Positions 15,198-23,789 of a DNA stretch of 63,010 nucleotides are shown in pieces. How positions within the stretch are numbered: position 1 is the stretch's first letter; the number at the start of each line of letters is the position of its first letter. A program made the position numbers and the translations under genes. Location of the stretch: positions 1 to 63,010 of the forward strand of contig JAOULO010000015.1 in NCBI GenBank assembly GCA_029881995.1, read 5' to 3'. Source of the DNA: Gammaproteobacteria bacterium (GTDB lineage: Bacteria > Pseudomonadota > Gammaproteobacteria > UBA6429 > Thiohalophilaceae). The notes below the pieces were generated by a model. The model did no database searches. It was not told the origin of the DNA and saw only the letters and a program-made list of their open reading frames with translations.

Positions 15198-16133
15198 CTA
15201 GTAGTATTTGCGTAAATCCATACCACGATACATGCTCGCGACCTGCTCGCCATAACCATTAAACATCTGTGTATCACGACGTAGAAATTCACCTATTCTG
15301 CGTTCCTTGCGCTGGCTCCAGCGAGGATGATCCACCTCAGGATTGACGTTAGAGAAAAAACCATACTCATTAGGCGCAGAGAGATTCCAGCTGGTCGGTG
15401 GTTCGTTCTGAACAAAACTGATCCGGACTATCGATTTTATACTTTTATACCCGTACTTCCACGGCACCACCAGTCGAATAGGCGCTCCATTTTGTTTAGG
15501 CATGACTTTGCCATACAGGCCCACGGCGAGAAATGTCAGTGGATTCATGGCTTCATCGATGCGCAGACCTTCCACATAGGGCCATTCCAGTACTGAACGT
15601 TTTTGACCAGGCATCTCCGAAGGACGATACAGGGTTGTGAACTGAACATACCTTGCCTTAGATGTGGGTTCAAAGCGTTTGATCAAATCAGCCAGTGAAA
15701 AACCAATCCAGGGTACCACCATAGACCAACGCTCCACACAACGCAGACGATAAATACGTTCTTCCAGGCTATGGGGTTTTAAAATATCTTCCAGATTATA
15801 TTTACCGGGTTTTGCCACCTCACCATCAATGGTGATCGACCAGGGAGAGGTGGTCAGTCGATCGGCGTATTTGGCTGGTGAAGTTTTGTCAGTGCCAAAT
15901 TCATAGAAGTTGTTATAACTGGTAATCGATGCATGATCTGTCAGTTTCTCATCCGTCGAAAACTTTTTGTTCTTGACATGTTTTAATGCCGCTTCAGTTT
16001 TAGCCGAGGCTGTTTTCACAAAAGGTAGTAATGCCAGACCTGCCGTGGTCTGCATAAATTCCCGGCGTCGCATATATACACTTTCATCGGTAATCTCTGA
16101 TGGCTTGATGTCACCCGGCTTTTTAATCAGCAT
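15198..16133 (-). CDS. msrP: Periplasmic methionine sulfoxide reductase, molybdenum subunit
   Basis: MsrP (formerly YedY) reduces methionine sulfoxide in periplasmic proteins using a molybdopterin cofactor. The 311-residue length is typical. A Tat signal ([10 protein letters not shown], residues 21-30) precedes a hydrophobic stretch. The sulfite-oxidase-fold domain carries the molybdenum ligand Cys132 in the [15 protein letters not shown] context, and also [25 protein letters not shown] lies five bases before the ATG. It is followed by msrQ and preceded 14 bases away by a thioredoxin-like gene. The neighbouring two-component system may control the set, as HprRS does in Escherichia coli (inference). 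Confidence 0.96.
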   Translation of the reverse strand: MLIKKPGDIKPSEITDESVYMRRREFMQTTAGLALLPFVKTASAKTEAALKHVKNKKFSTDEKLTDHASITSYNNFYEFGTDKTSPAKYADRLTTSPWSITIDGEVAKPGKYNLEDILKPHSLEERIYRLRCVERWSMVVPWIGFSLADLIKRFEPTSKARYVQFTTLYRPSEMPGQKRSVLEWPYVEGLRIDEAMNPLTFLAVGLYGKVMPKQNGAPIRLVVPWKYGYKSIKSIVRISFVQNEPPTSWNLSAPNEYGFFSNVNPEVDHPRWSQRKERRIGEFLRRDTQMFNGYGEQVASMYRGMDLRKYY

Positions 16134-16147
16134 ATTTCACCTATTGC

Positions 16148-16675
16148 TTATTCCTGAAGTAATGTCTGTATCATGGATTCTGTTTGTTGATAACGTCCCT
16201 CTCCAATCTGGAGGTAACGTATCTGGCCCTGTCGATCGATTAGATACATGGCTGGCCAGTAGCGGTTTTTATAACGCCGCCAGATTGCAAAATCATTATC
16301 AATCACGACGGGATATGAAATCTGTTTGCGTTTGATATAGTTCTTTACATTATCCAGTTTGCGTTCGTGGTCAAACTCAGGAGAATGTACACCTACTACC
16401 ACGAAGCCCTTCTCCTTATATCGGTCATACCAGGATTTAATATAGGGCTCCACATTGACACAGTTATAGCAACCATAGGTCCAGAATTCGACCATGACCA
16501 CCTTACCTTTTAGTCTGGAAAGAGACAGGGGTTTAGAATTGAGCCAGGTTTTACCAGTTATATCCGGTGCAGGTTGCTGCATATTTCTGGGAGGGATAGC
16601 AAAGCTCAGGCTATTGATAAATAAACCAGCCGTTAGTAAGCCAAGCAGTAAAAATATAAATCGTTTTGTCATCAT
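16148..16675 (-). CDS. Membrane-anchored thioredoxin-like (TlpA/DipZ-type) protein
   Basis: The protein has 175 residues. Residues 5-26 are a signal or anchor segment, so it acts in the periplasm. The redox motif is CYNC (Cys69, Cys72) in the setting VEFWTYGCYNCVN, closer to the DipZ C-terminal domain (WTxxCxNC) than to TlpA. VVGVHSPEFDHERKLDNV and the cis-Pro segment YWPAMYLIDRQG complete the fold. It lies 14 bases upstream of msrP, so it is probably co-transcribed. A role in supplying thiol electrons or in oxidative-damage repair is reasonable but not shown. A hairpin at 16686-16714 separates it from the spondin gene. Confidence 0.88.
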   Translation of the reverse strand: MMTKRFIFLLLGLLTAGLFINSLSFAIPPRNMQQPAPDITGKTWLNSKPLSLSRLKGKVVMVEFWTYGCYNCVNVEPYIKSWYDRYKEKGFVVVGVHSPEFDHERKLDNVKNYIKRKQISYPVVIDNDFAIWRRYKNRYWPAMYLIDRQGQIRYLQIGEGRYQQTESMIQTLLQE

Positions 16676-16685
16676 GTCTTTAAAT

Positions 16686-16714
16686 CAGGGCATCAGTTAT
16701 TCACTGATGCCCTG
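16686..16714 (-). terminator. Hairpin after the spondin-domain gene
   Basis: CAGGGCATCAGT and ACTGATGCCCTG pair perfectly over 12 bases with a five-base loop, directly after the spondin gene stop. It may end or attenuate transcription before the thioredoxin gene. A T-run follows only on the plus side, so minus-strand termination may be partial. Confidence 0.65.
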
Positions 16715-16721
16715 TTTTTCC

Positions 16722-17378
16722 TTACTTCACTTTTTCAATAACAACTTTAGCAACCGGATTACGCCAGTCAGTGTCCGCAGCTACCAGATCACCAGTGCCA
16801 TGGATACCCGCATGAATATGCACATAACCTTCACCATTGGCAGCATTATAGGGTTCACCACCACAATGAGGGCCAGGAATACTGGTGCAGTGTTCATCAT
16901 TCACTTCACTGCCTGCATCATAGGCTGGCAGGTAATAAACACGCGCCTTACCTTTTTTGGCACCACGCACACCATTTAAGGCAATAAAACCATCATTGGT
17001 AGGTAAGACCATTGAAACCAGAGTAACCTGTTCCGCATCATCATCGGTCTTCACCATCATGGTGACACTTTTACCTGGCAGGATGGGACCTGAATTGGCA
17101 GCGTCTTTCGCCTTACCACTGGCAAATAACATATCGTGTAAAGGTGCTGTATTTCCGCCTTCAGCCAGTTGAGCGAGTGCATCACTGGCTGGCTCGCCCT
17201 CTTCGAAAATCTTCACCCCTTTATCGTGACTCACCGCAAGTGCTGGTGTTAACAAAGAACCTCTGGTTAAATTTGTTACTGTGATTTTGTAATATCCTTT
17301 ATCACTTGCATAGCTCTGTGTTGAAAAAGCGCCGAGGCCGAGTGACAGTACCAACATACTTAACAGTTGTTTTTTCAT
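16722..17378 (-). CDS. Spondin-domain secreted protein
   Basis: Start set at 17378 (218 residues), where AAGGAGAACACA precedes the ATG of a signal peptide (MKKQLLSMLVLSLGLGAFSTQSYA). The longer frame adds 18 residues without a ribosome-binding site. The mature part matches bacterial spondin_N domains: YYKITVTNLTRGSLLTPALAVSH, a central FEEGEPAS segment and acidic residues suited to calcium binding. These small periplasmic proteins are of unknown function. It lies between a two-component system and the thioredoxin-MsrPQ genes and is likely a member of that stress regulon. Confidence 0.85.
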   Translation of the reverse strand: MKKQLLSMLVLSLGLGAFSTQSYASDKGYYKITVTNLTRGSLLTPALAVSHDKGVKIFEEGEPASDALAQLAEGGNTAPLHDMLFASGKAKDAANSGPILPGKSVTMMVKTDDDAEQVTLVSMVLPTNDGFIALNGVRGAKKGKARVYYLPAYDAGSEVNDEHCTSIPGPHCGGEPYNAANGEGYVHIHAGIHGTGDLVAADTDWRNPVAKVVIEKVK

Positions 17379-17449
17379 TGTGTTCTCCTTGTTTAGCTGA
17401 GTTTTTATTTGTCGCATCCTCAGACTACGCAATGGAGTTCACAAGCCAG

Positions 17450-18976
17450 TCACATAATGGTCACGTTTTCATCACGCGAGTGAAAACCCGGCACTGTATT
17501 TGATTGCCTGACAGGCAGATAAAACTGAAAAATAGTACCTCGATTTATTTCACTGGTGGCTTCAATAATACTACCGTGGAGTTCTACAATACGTTTCACA
17601 ATGGCCAGTCCAAGCCCGGCATTATCACCCTCACCCTTGCGACTTTTTTCCAGGCGATAAAATCGGTCGAAGATATGTGGTAATTCTTCAGCTGGAATAC
17701 CACAACCGGTGTCTGCTACTTTGACCTGGATCTGTTTTGAATCATTCACCAGGCTGACATTAATACAGCCACCTGCGGGCGTGTAGCGCATCGCATTTTC
17801 CAGTAAATTCTCCAGCACTCGCTGGATAAGTCCTATGTCACCATAGGCAAAGGCCAGGTTTCTTCCAAACTCGGTTTTTAATTCAATATCTTTTCCATCT
17901 GCCTGTAAGCGGAACTTCTGCACGACATCCTGTACCAGCTCAGCCAGAGAGAAAGGCTCAATATTTAACAGTGTCTCGCAGGATTCCAGCTTGGACAGTT
18001 CAAACAACTCATCGACCAGGAGATTTAAGCGCTGACTATGACTGGCTGCGATTTGTAAATAGCGTGATCGTTCCTCCGCTGATATATCTCCACCCTTTAG
18101 GATCAAAGTTTCCAGGTAGGCATGGAGTGTGGCCAGCGGTGTGCGTAGATCGTGTGACACATTGGCGATGAGTTCACGTCGCTGAGAATCATTATTTTTA
18201 AGCTCATGTAACTGGGCATCGATTCGATCAGCCATGATATTGAAGTTCTGGCCCAGTTGATCGATTTCATCGGCCTGTTGCTGTTTTACAGGATAACGTT
18301 GTCGAAGATCAGTTGCAGGCTCATCACGAGCATAGGTATTAATCGCATTGGAAAGGCGACTCAGTCGGCGTGTAAGCAGGAAGAAAATCAACCAGCCGGC
18401 CAGCAGGGCAACCGCAAGACTGGCAACCACACCACCGATAGTAAAGCGAGCAATATAACTTCCGGCCAGCATACTGCTGATACTATCGACATCTTCCCCT
18501 GCCAGGATAATATATAGATAGCATTCAAGGTCACCTTCTTTGATTAAAGAGGTGACAGAAAATATCTTGTGCTTATTCAGATCGCGAGGGTCATCACCCA
18601 TTATTGGAAAATTCTTTTTACCAGACAGGAAAGTTTGAATCGGTTTCAAATCAACTGAAGTCCGTTTGATTTTTTCCGGCGGTGCAGAGTAATCGAGGAT
18701 CTTGCCCTGTTTATCCAGTAAATAAACTTCAATACTGGGATTGACCACCATGAGCATGTGAAATACCTGCTTGAGGGCCGTTTTGTTGATCTTGCCATTA
18801 CTGAACAGCTGCTCCTGCTTGACGATATTATCAGCCAGGGTAGCATTGAGTTTCTGGTTAACTTCCTGTTGATACATCTCGGTTGAATAACGTACCAGCA
18901 GAAAAAATAACAGGCCAATCAGACAGACCAGTCCAAACAGGGCGATAGCCAGCTTACTGTATAGAGTACGAACCAT
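17450..18976 (-). CDS. Sensor histidine kinase
   Basis: The 508-residue kinase has membrane segments at about 10-28 and 178-202, enclosing a 150-residue periplasmic sensor domain (Cache/CpxA-like in size). A HAMP domain follows to about 255. The dimerisation/phosphorylation motif ANVSHDLRTPLATLHAYLE has His275. The ATPase domain carries N, G1 and G2 boxes (ENAMRYTP, DTGCGIPAE, GEGDNAGLGLAIVKRI). Its start codon overlaps the stop of the response regulator gene (TAATG), so translation is coupled. Given the neighbours, the signal is likely envelope or oxidative stress. Confidence 0.95.
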   Translation of the reverse strand: MVRTLYSKLAIALFGLVCLIGLLFFLLVRYSTEMYQQEVNQKLNATLADNIVKQEQLFSNGKINKTALKQVFHMLMVVNPSIEVYLLDKQGKILDYSAPPEKIKRTSVDLKPIQTFLSGKKNFPIMGDDPRDLNKHKIFSVTSLIKEGDLECYLYIILAGEDVDSISSMLAGSYIARFTIGGVVASLAVALLAGWLIFFLLTRRLSRLSNAINTYARDEPATDLRQRYPVKQQQADEIDQLGQNFNIMADRIDAQLHELKNNDSQRRELIANVSHDLRTPLATLHAYLETLILKGGDISAEERSRYLQIAASHSQRLNLLVDELFELSKLESCETLLNIEPFSLAELVQDVVQKFRLQADGKDIELKTEFGRNLAFAYGDIGLIQRVLENLLENAMRYTPAGGCINVSLVNDSKQIQVKVADTGCGIPAEELPHIFDRFYRLEKSRKGEGDNAGLGLAIVKRIVELHGSIIEATSEINRGTIFQFYLPVRQSNTVPGFHSRDENVTIM

Positions 18977-19701
18977 TACGCGGTGGCCCTCTGGGCCTGT
19001 GCATCGGCAAATTTGTAACCGACTCCCCAGACTGTCAGTACATATTCAGGTTGTGACGGATCTTTTTCTATCTTGGAGCGCAGGCGATTGATATGGGAGT
19101 TGACCGTATGCTCATAACCATCATGACCATAACCCCAGATGGTATCCAGTAATTGTAAACGACTGAATACCCGCCCCGGGTTTTTGGCAAAATGCCAAAG
19201 TAAATCGAACTCTTTAGCTGTCAGTACGATATCCTCACCAGCCAGGGACACCTTGCGCATATCACTGTCGATCTCCAGTTCACCAAAACTGAGTCGCTGA
19301 ATATCGGTTTGAGAACTGGCACCATTACCCGACATCGCATCCATCCGTCTTAGAATGGCCTTGACCCTGGCAATCAGTTCACGAACGCTAAAAGGCTTGG
19401 TGAGATAATCATCGGCACCAATTTCCAGCCCCAGCACCCTGTCAAGTTCGGAGGATTTGGCCGTCAGCATAAGGATAGGGGTATAGTTATTCTGTTTACG
19501 GAGTTGCTGACAAATCTCGATCCCGTCCTTACCGGGCAACATTAAATCCAGAATCAATAAATCGAACCGCTCTTTCTCGGCCAGGTTCAGGCCCTGAATA
19601 CCGTCATGGCAAACAACGGGGTCCACATCAATATCCCGCAGATGCATGGCCACCAGCTCTGCCATATCCACATTGTCTTCAATTACCAGTATTCGATACA
19701 T
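18976..19701 (-). CDS. OmpR-family response regulator
   Basis: Taken from ATG 19701 (241 residues), with AGGGG seven bases upstream; a GTG two codons earlier is the alternative. The receiver domain has the acidic pair at about 9-10 (IEDN), the phosphorylation site Asp52 (LILDLMLPGKDG) and the Lys of YLTKPFSVREL. A winged-helix DNA-binding domain follows (AKEFDLLWHFAKNPGRVFSR, then YEHTVNSHINRLRSKIE, GVGYKF). It is partnered with the kinase downstream, which it overlaps by one base. A direct repeat at 19753-19768 may be its own binding site. Confidence 0.96.
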   Translation of the reverse strand: MYRILVIEDNVDMAELVAMHLRDIDVDPVVCHDGIQGLNLAEKERFDLLILDLMLPGKDGIEICQQLRKQNNYTPILMLTAKSSELDRVLGLEIGADDYLTKPFSVRELIARVKAILRRMDAMSGNGASSQTDIQRLSFGELEIDSDMRKVSLAGEDIVLTAKEFDLLWHFAKNPGRVFSRLQLLDTIWGYGHDGYEHTVNSHINRLRSKIEKDPSQPEYVLTVWGVGYKFADAQAQRATA

Positions 19702-19752
19702 TGTCACGCCCCTGCCTACTACAGACTACTTATATACCTTAGATGTAAAAAT

Positions 19753-19768
19753 TCACAAAAGTGTCACA
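19753..19768. promoter_or_regulatory. Direct repeat, possible response-regulator site
   Basis: TCACA occurs at 19753 and 19764, an 11-base period typical of OmpR-family tandem sites, about 52 bases upstream of the regulator start. It also sits in the space shared with the divergent gene at 19846. Confidence 0.35.
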
Positions 19769-19845
19769 CCTTGGGAATTTTTTTCTACTAATTTTAGGCC
19801 TTTTGCCCCATCAGCTAGTCATTTTTACCCTCCCTGAGGTAAGAT

Positions 19846-20505
19846 GTGCCAGCCATGAATAATAATACCAAGGAAAATAACGGCAGCCGGACGACCCAAC
19901 GTGCCCTGTTCCAGAAAAACCAGGCAACTGGTGAGGAACGGGTTTTTACCATTTATGATCAACGGTTTATCGAAGTTAATCGGCGCGGCATCATTGGTGA
20001 GAAAAAATACAGTCTCAACCTGAGCATTCTGGAACCCTGGCCAGTTCGACACCGCTATTTCTCCTGGCACTGGCTGATGAGTACCGTTTATTTCATGATC
20101 GCCACGGCCGCCTATGGAACCTACCTGTATTACCACCAGCATACCGAAGTCCTGAGTCGTCTCGCTCCCTTCATTCTGATCTTTATATTATTGACGCTGG
20201 GCTCACTTGTCATGTTCCTGTCCCGCTCACCCAATGTCATCGAATTCCGCAGCCGCTATTGCGGTGTACCCCTGGTCAGTCTGTTATATAACAATCCCAA
20301 TAAAGAGGATTGCAAAGTATTTGTCGAAGAAATGAAGAACCGCATCATCGCCGCCAGTCAGAGTACCCGAATAGATAAACACCAGATGCTGGTTAACGAG
20401 ATCACCCGCCTGGAAAGGCTGGTGAAAGAAAACATTCTTAATGAACACATCTATGAACAGGCCAAGGCACGTATCCCCAATATGAAATTCAACCAGAGTT
20501 ACTGA
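19846..20505 (+). CDS. Two-pass membrane protein with C-terminal helical tail, unknown
   Basis: The protein has 219 residues. A polar basic N-terminus (about 1-70) resembles a membrane-associated PH-like start. Two hydrophobic segments follow (about 72-95 and 101-123), then a soluble tail. The end (LVNEITRLERLVKENILNEHIYEQAKARI) resembles a SHOCT-like motif. The start is probably GTG at 19846, five bases after GAGGT; an ATG at 19855 is possible. No family is recognised. It is divergent from the response regulator, so it could share its promoter region. It ends one base from the convergent DUF4384 gene. Confidence 0.8.
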   Translation: MPAMNNNTKENNGSRTTQRALFQKNQATGEERVFTIYDQRFIEVNRRGIIGEKKYSLNLSILEPWPVRHRYFSWHWLMSTVYFMIATAAYGTYLYYHQHTEVLSRLAPFILIFILLTLGSLVMFLSRSPNVIEFRSRYCGVPLVSLLYNNPNKEDCKVFVEEMKNRIIAASQSTRIDKHQMLVNEITRLERLVKENILNEHIYEQAKARIPNMKFNQSY

Positions 20506-20506
20506 T

Positions 20507-21046
20507 TCAATTCCTGGGTTGGGTACGCAATATCAGACTTGTTTCTCCGTAAGCCTGTTTCGGATGAAGATGGATTTTATTCCTGAGTAATACTATCCCC
20601 TGCTTCAGCTTCCTTAGACCACTCTTCAAATTTTCTCCATCCAGCTTTGGTAGAGGCACATCTGCAGCAAATACCCATATTGTCTCCTTACCAAAAGGCG
20701 GTTCGGCTTTAAAAACAAAAGGAGCATCCGGTGCAGGCAAGGGCCTAAAACTCCCTTTTCTGAAGAAACTTGTAGAATGATTCCGGTTCGGGAGCAACTG
20801 ATAAATCTCATTCCTGGCATTCTGGTATATCACCAGGATATGGCAATCCTGGTTCAATGAAAGTAGAAAAGTAATCTCGTCACCATCCAGAAACTCGGTA
20901 CTATTTCCCATATGGGTCGTAATATCAATTTCGATTTTAGCGGGTGTGGCTAAAATCGTCTTCGAAGCACCAAGAAACAATATTAAGACAAAGAAAAAAA
21001 TGAATCTGATATAACATTTAATAGAACGATCAGTCTGGATGCACAT
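20507..21046 (-). CDS. DUF4384 domain protein, secreted
   Basis: The protein has 179 residues. A membrane/signal segment (about 12-32) precedes a DUF4384 domain. Its features are the typical FLDGDEITFLLSLNQDCHILVIYQNARNEI, QLLPNR, and a closing ETIWVFAADVP and GIVLLR segment. DUF4384 domains are found attached or next to bacterial caspase-like proteins and envelope kinases and are thought to be beta-rich interaction domains. Here it is the last gene of the caspase operon, 15 bases after the barrel gene. No strong ribosome-binding site is seen. Being linked to a caspase-like gene supports a shared role. Confidence 0.82.
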   Translation of the reverse strand: MCIQTDRSIKCYIRFIFFFVLILFLGASKTILATPAKIEIDITTHMGNSTEFLDGDEITFLLSLNQDCHILVIYQNARNEIYQLLPNRNHSTSFFRKGSFRPLPAPDAPFVFKAEPPFGKETIWVFAADVPLPKLDGENLKSGLRKLKQGIVLLRNKIHLHPKQAYGETSLILRTQPRN

Positions 21047-21060
21047 CCGTTCTTAACCAA

Positions 21061-21786
21061 TCAGTTTAAGTTAAAGGCGTAATTATACCCAACATAAACG
21101 CCCCCGATCTCATGTTTCTGGAAACCACCATTATCAAACTCATATTCATAGCTTGAACTTTTTATTCCAAACATCAATCTATGGCTGTCACTCAGTGAGT
21201 ATAACGCTCCGATATCAAGTCCAGAACTTTTACCTTTACCAATCTTTTTACCATTGGTTTTGACTTCTCCGGAAGGAATTACACCAAAAGAACCATAAAT
21301 TTTCCAGTCAGAACTGACTGGCCAGTAGCCTGCAATACCGATCCCTAGACCACCGTACTCCTGCTGGTAGTTATTACTCTGCCAGGTACTGGTTGTCCCT
21401 TTTATATCAAAAAACACGGAAATTCTCTGGGTGAGGTAATAGCCAAATACAAGATCAACTTCACTGCGATTAATAGTATCATTCGAAACCGTGTCAGTAC
21501 CTGTCTCAGTTACCTGATAAGGCCCTTCTTTTTCAAACTTATATTCGCCTCCCTGCAGATTCAGGCCGGTATAAAAATTACCTGACAGATATGCAATACT
21601 GAACCCAACCTGGCGACCCTCGTCAGACTGAAGTGTTTCGCCTTCCCTGGAGTTTTTGGCTTTCCAGCCTCCCCCCATGGCCTTCACTGAGAAGCTAAGT
21701 CCGCTACTGGTTTCTGCTCTGCTATCGACCGATAACAAAAACAAGATACAAAAAGCGGTTAAATAAAATAATTTATACATTTTCAT
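21061..21786 (-). CDS. Small outer-membrane beta-barrel protein
   Basis: Start set at 21786 (241 residues), because the signal peptide begins there (MKMYKLFYLTAFCILFLLSVDSRAE). The longer frame would run into the caspase gene. The mature part has alternating Tyr/Gly-rich strands (VGFSIAYLSGNFYTGLNLQGGEYKF, VDLVFGYYLTQRISVFFDI, GGLGIGIAGYW, DIGALYSLSDSHRLMFGIK). It ends in GVYVGYNYAFNLN, consistent with an eight- to ten-strand barrel (OmpA/OprF-sized). It follows the caspase-like gene by seven bases. Its job is unknown; it may anchor or expose a partner at the outer membrane. Confidence 0.8.
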   Translation of the reverse strand: MKMYKLFYLTAFCILFLLSVDSRAETSSGLSFSVKAMGGGWKAKNSREGETLQSDEGRQVGFSIAYLSGNFYTGLNLQGGEYKFEKEGPYQVTETGTDTVSNDTINRSEVDLVFGYYLTQRISVFFDIKGTTSTWQSNNYQQEYGGLGIGIAGYWPVSSDWKIYGSFGVIPSGEVKTNGKKIGKGKSSGLDIGALYSLSDSHRLMFGIKSSSYEYEFDNGGFQKHEIGGVYVGYNYAFNLN

Positions 21787-21793
21787 GAATACT

Positions 21794-22816
21794 TCATAGT
21801 GTTGGTATGGGTAGAATATCTGTTTTGAAGTTTGAATCACCTTTCTCATCTTCAACAATAACCTTTCTACTACTTTCCATATCCGATTCGACAATAACCT
21901 TAACTCTATCTTTGGGTATACCTTTTACCTTTACTTTGATAAAAACAAATTCGCCCAGTTCATCTCCTGCTCCATGCAGCACACCACTTTCTGGCACCTG
22001 GTCAACATTATTAGCTACTGCCTTTTCAACATTTGTTGATAGTTCACTCAGACTGAGCATAGTACGATCATTACTTTTTAATTCATTGAGCAGAAAATAG
22101 CTGAAAGGAGAATGACCGGATGATTTATAATCATCATCGACATACTCAACCCCTCCTGCGGCCATGATTTGTACGCTCTTCTTCATGGCGACTTTTTTAT
22201 AATACTGATCTGTTCCAATATTTGAATGTATTCCTCTAACCCCACTCCTAAGTAAACTGCCACTAAAACATGAATCAGATATAAGCAAGGTATGTCTTAC
22301 TCTGGATGAAATCAACATAAGTTCATCGCGAATAGTCGAGTTCCTTAGATAGCTTGTATGGTCATGACCTTTTGCATCCGTTGGTACCCAGTAGCCGGTA
22401 TTGGTATTTTCATCCAGATAACCGTGTCCGGCATAATAAACCAGCACACTATCATTCGTAAGAACCCGTCGTGAAAGTGACTGTAATGCCAGCAACACAT
22501 CCTTTCTGCTTGCATTTTCCATTAATTTTACATCGGTGAAATGGTATTGCTCCTTCAGGACCTGTTTCAGAGCCCTGGCATCTGAAACAGCTGTCTTCAG
22601 ACTTGGCCATGTCCCTCCTGCATCACTGTAATCATTGTTACCAATGATCAAGGCCCGATACGTCCCGGTATCGATAGGCAATACAGGTTTACTGTTAATC
22701 GACTTCATTCCGATACCGCGAGATTCTGCATAGCTAATTTTAAAATCCAGGCAGAATACGACCAGTACCGTTAAAAACAGTATCTTATGGAGTTTAGTTT
22801 GTTCTTTGAACTTCAT
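21794..22816 (-). CDS. Secreted caspase-like peptidase (C14 family)
   Basis: The 340-residue protein has a signal peptide (to about residue 30), so the protease acts outside the cytoplasm. The caspase/metacaspase p20 domain spans about 52-270. It starts YRALIIGNNDYSDAGG and carries the catalytic His131 (VYYAGHGYLD) and Cys183 (LISDSCFSGSLLR). The Asp182 preceding the Cys suits a metacaspase-like basic specificity rather than aspartate specificity, but that is inference. A C-terminal beta-type segment (about 270-340) has no catalytic features. It lies nine bases after the anti-sigma gene and seven before the barrel gene, clearly one transcript. Confidence 0.93.
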   Translation of the reverse strand: MKFKEQTKLHKILFLTVLVVFCLDFKISYAESRGIGMKSINSKPVLPIDTGTYRALIIGNNDYSDAGGTWPSLKTAVSDARALKQVLKEQYHFTDVKLMENASRKDVLLALQSLSRRVLTNDSVLVYYAGHGYLDENTNTGYWVPTDAKGHDHTSYLRNSTIRDELMLISSRVRHTLLISDSCFSGSLLRSGVRGIHSNIGTDQYYKKVAMKKSVQIMAAGGVEYVDDDYKSSGHSPFSYFLLNELKSNDRTMLSLSELSTNVEKAVANNVDQVPESGVLHGAGDELGEFVFIKVKVKGIPKDRVKVIVESDMESSRKVIVEDEKGDSNFKTDILPIPTL

Positions 22817-22824
22817 ATTTGCAC

Positions 22825-23727
22825 TCAGTTATTGCGTTTATCGATAATAAATCCACCCTTTGCTGAGAACAACTGTCCATTGCTTGTCTTACCGCTCAAA
22901 TTCCATACATACCGATGGCCTGTATCGCCTGGAACCCTGGTGAATTTTGCCTGTGGTTTTGAGGTAGTATGTTTACCTGCTGATATCTGACGCCCCTGCT
23001 TATATATCTTGAGGTGCATGGTATAGCTTTCTGCATTTTCCACTTCCGGCCAGTGTAATAACGCTGTGTTTTCTCCCTGCAAAGTCACTTTCAATTTTCC
23101 GTAGGGTTGTGCTGTTTTATTTGCACCGGAAAAAAAACCAATACCTGGTAGTGTCTGTTCTTTCTTGAATTGTATGACCGGATTGTCCTGGTAAGCGATA
23201 ACAGCAGGTGAGCCGGTCATATTAACAGGCAGAGGAACCAGCATAATAGTAAAAACACTCGCTGCAATTGCCGTTATCGGGACACTCATCCATACAGGCC
23301 ATTTTACGGAAAACCAGCTTTTAAAAAGATCAGAGAATCTACTTCCTGAGTGTTGCGGTTGAGTCCAATTGGTATCAACAGTACCTTTATCCATACTGAC
23401 ACGGTGACTGACATAATGCAGTGCTGATTTCATCGCCTGAGGCTCTTTTTTGATTATGTCTTCCAGCTGCTGCTGCTCAGTAGCATTCAATTCACTATTA
23501 AGATGCCTGTCAAGCATATCTAGATCCAGGGCCTGCTTATTACCTGCATCGATAGATGGGATGTTTATACTACCTAGATTTGACTTCAGATTCATGAGCA
23601 TGTCGACTTCCGCCCTGCAGTCTATACATTCCATCAAGTGCAATCGTACCTGCCTGAATTCATTAGAGCCAGGATCACAGATGTAATTATTTAACTGATC
23701 TGCATCCGGATGATGTGTCGTGTTCAT
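22825..23727 (-). CDS. Zinc-finger anti-sigma factor with periplasmic domain
   Basis: Start set at 23727 (300 residues), with AGGG seven bases upstream; a longer frame would overlap the sigma gene. The N-terminal zinc-anti-sigma motif is H-x3-C-x2-C (His30, Cys34, Cys37). A single membrane segment spans about 144-166, and the periplasmic part from 167 ends in a beta-sandwich. That sandwich has fibronectin-III-like features: GENTALLHWPEVENAESYTMHL and HRYVWNLSGKTSNGQ. This is the normal layout of a membrane anti-sigma factor that senses an envelope signal. It directly follows the sigma-like gene (stop 23790), supporting a cognate pair. Confidence 0.85.
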   Translation of the reverse strand: MNTTHHPDADQLNNYICDPGSNEFRQVRLHLMECIDCRAEVDMLMNLKSNLGSINIPSIDAGNKQALDLDMLDRHLNSELNATEQQQLEDIIKKEPQAMKSALHYVSHRVSMDKGTVDTNWTQPQHSGSRFSDLFKSWFSVKWPVWMSVPITAIAASVFTIMLVPLPVNMTGSPAVIAYQDNPVIQFKKEQTLPGIGFFSGANKTAQPYGKLKVTLQGENTALLHWPEVENAESYTMHLKIYKQGRQISAGKHTTSKPQAKFTRVPGDTGHRYVWNLSGKTSNGQLFSAKGGFIIDKRNN

Positions 23728-23789
23728 ATGTTTACCCTGCATTTCTGGTTTATATAATACATGACAATAAATTTTCCGATATTTAAAAA

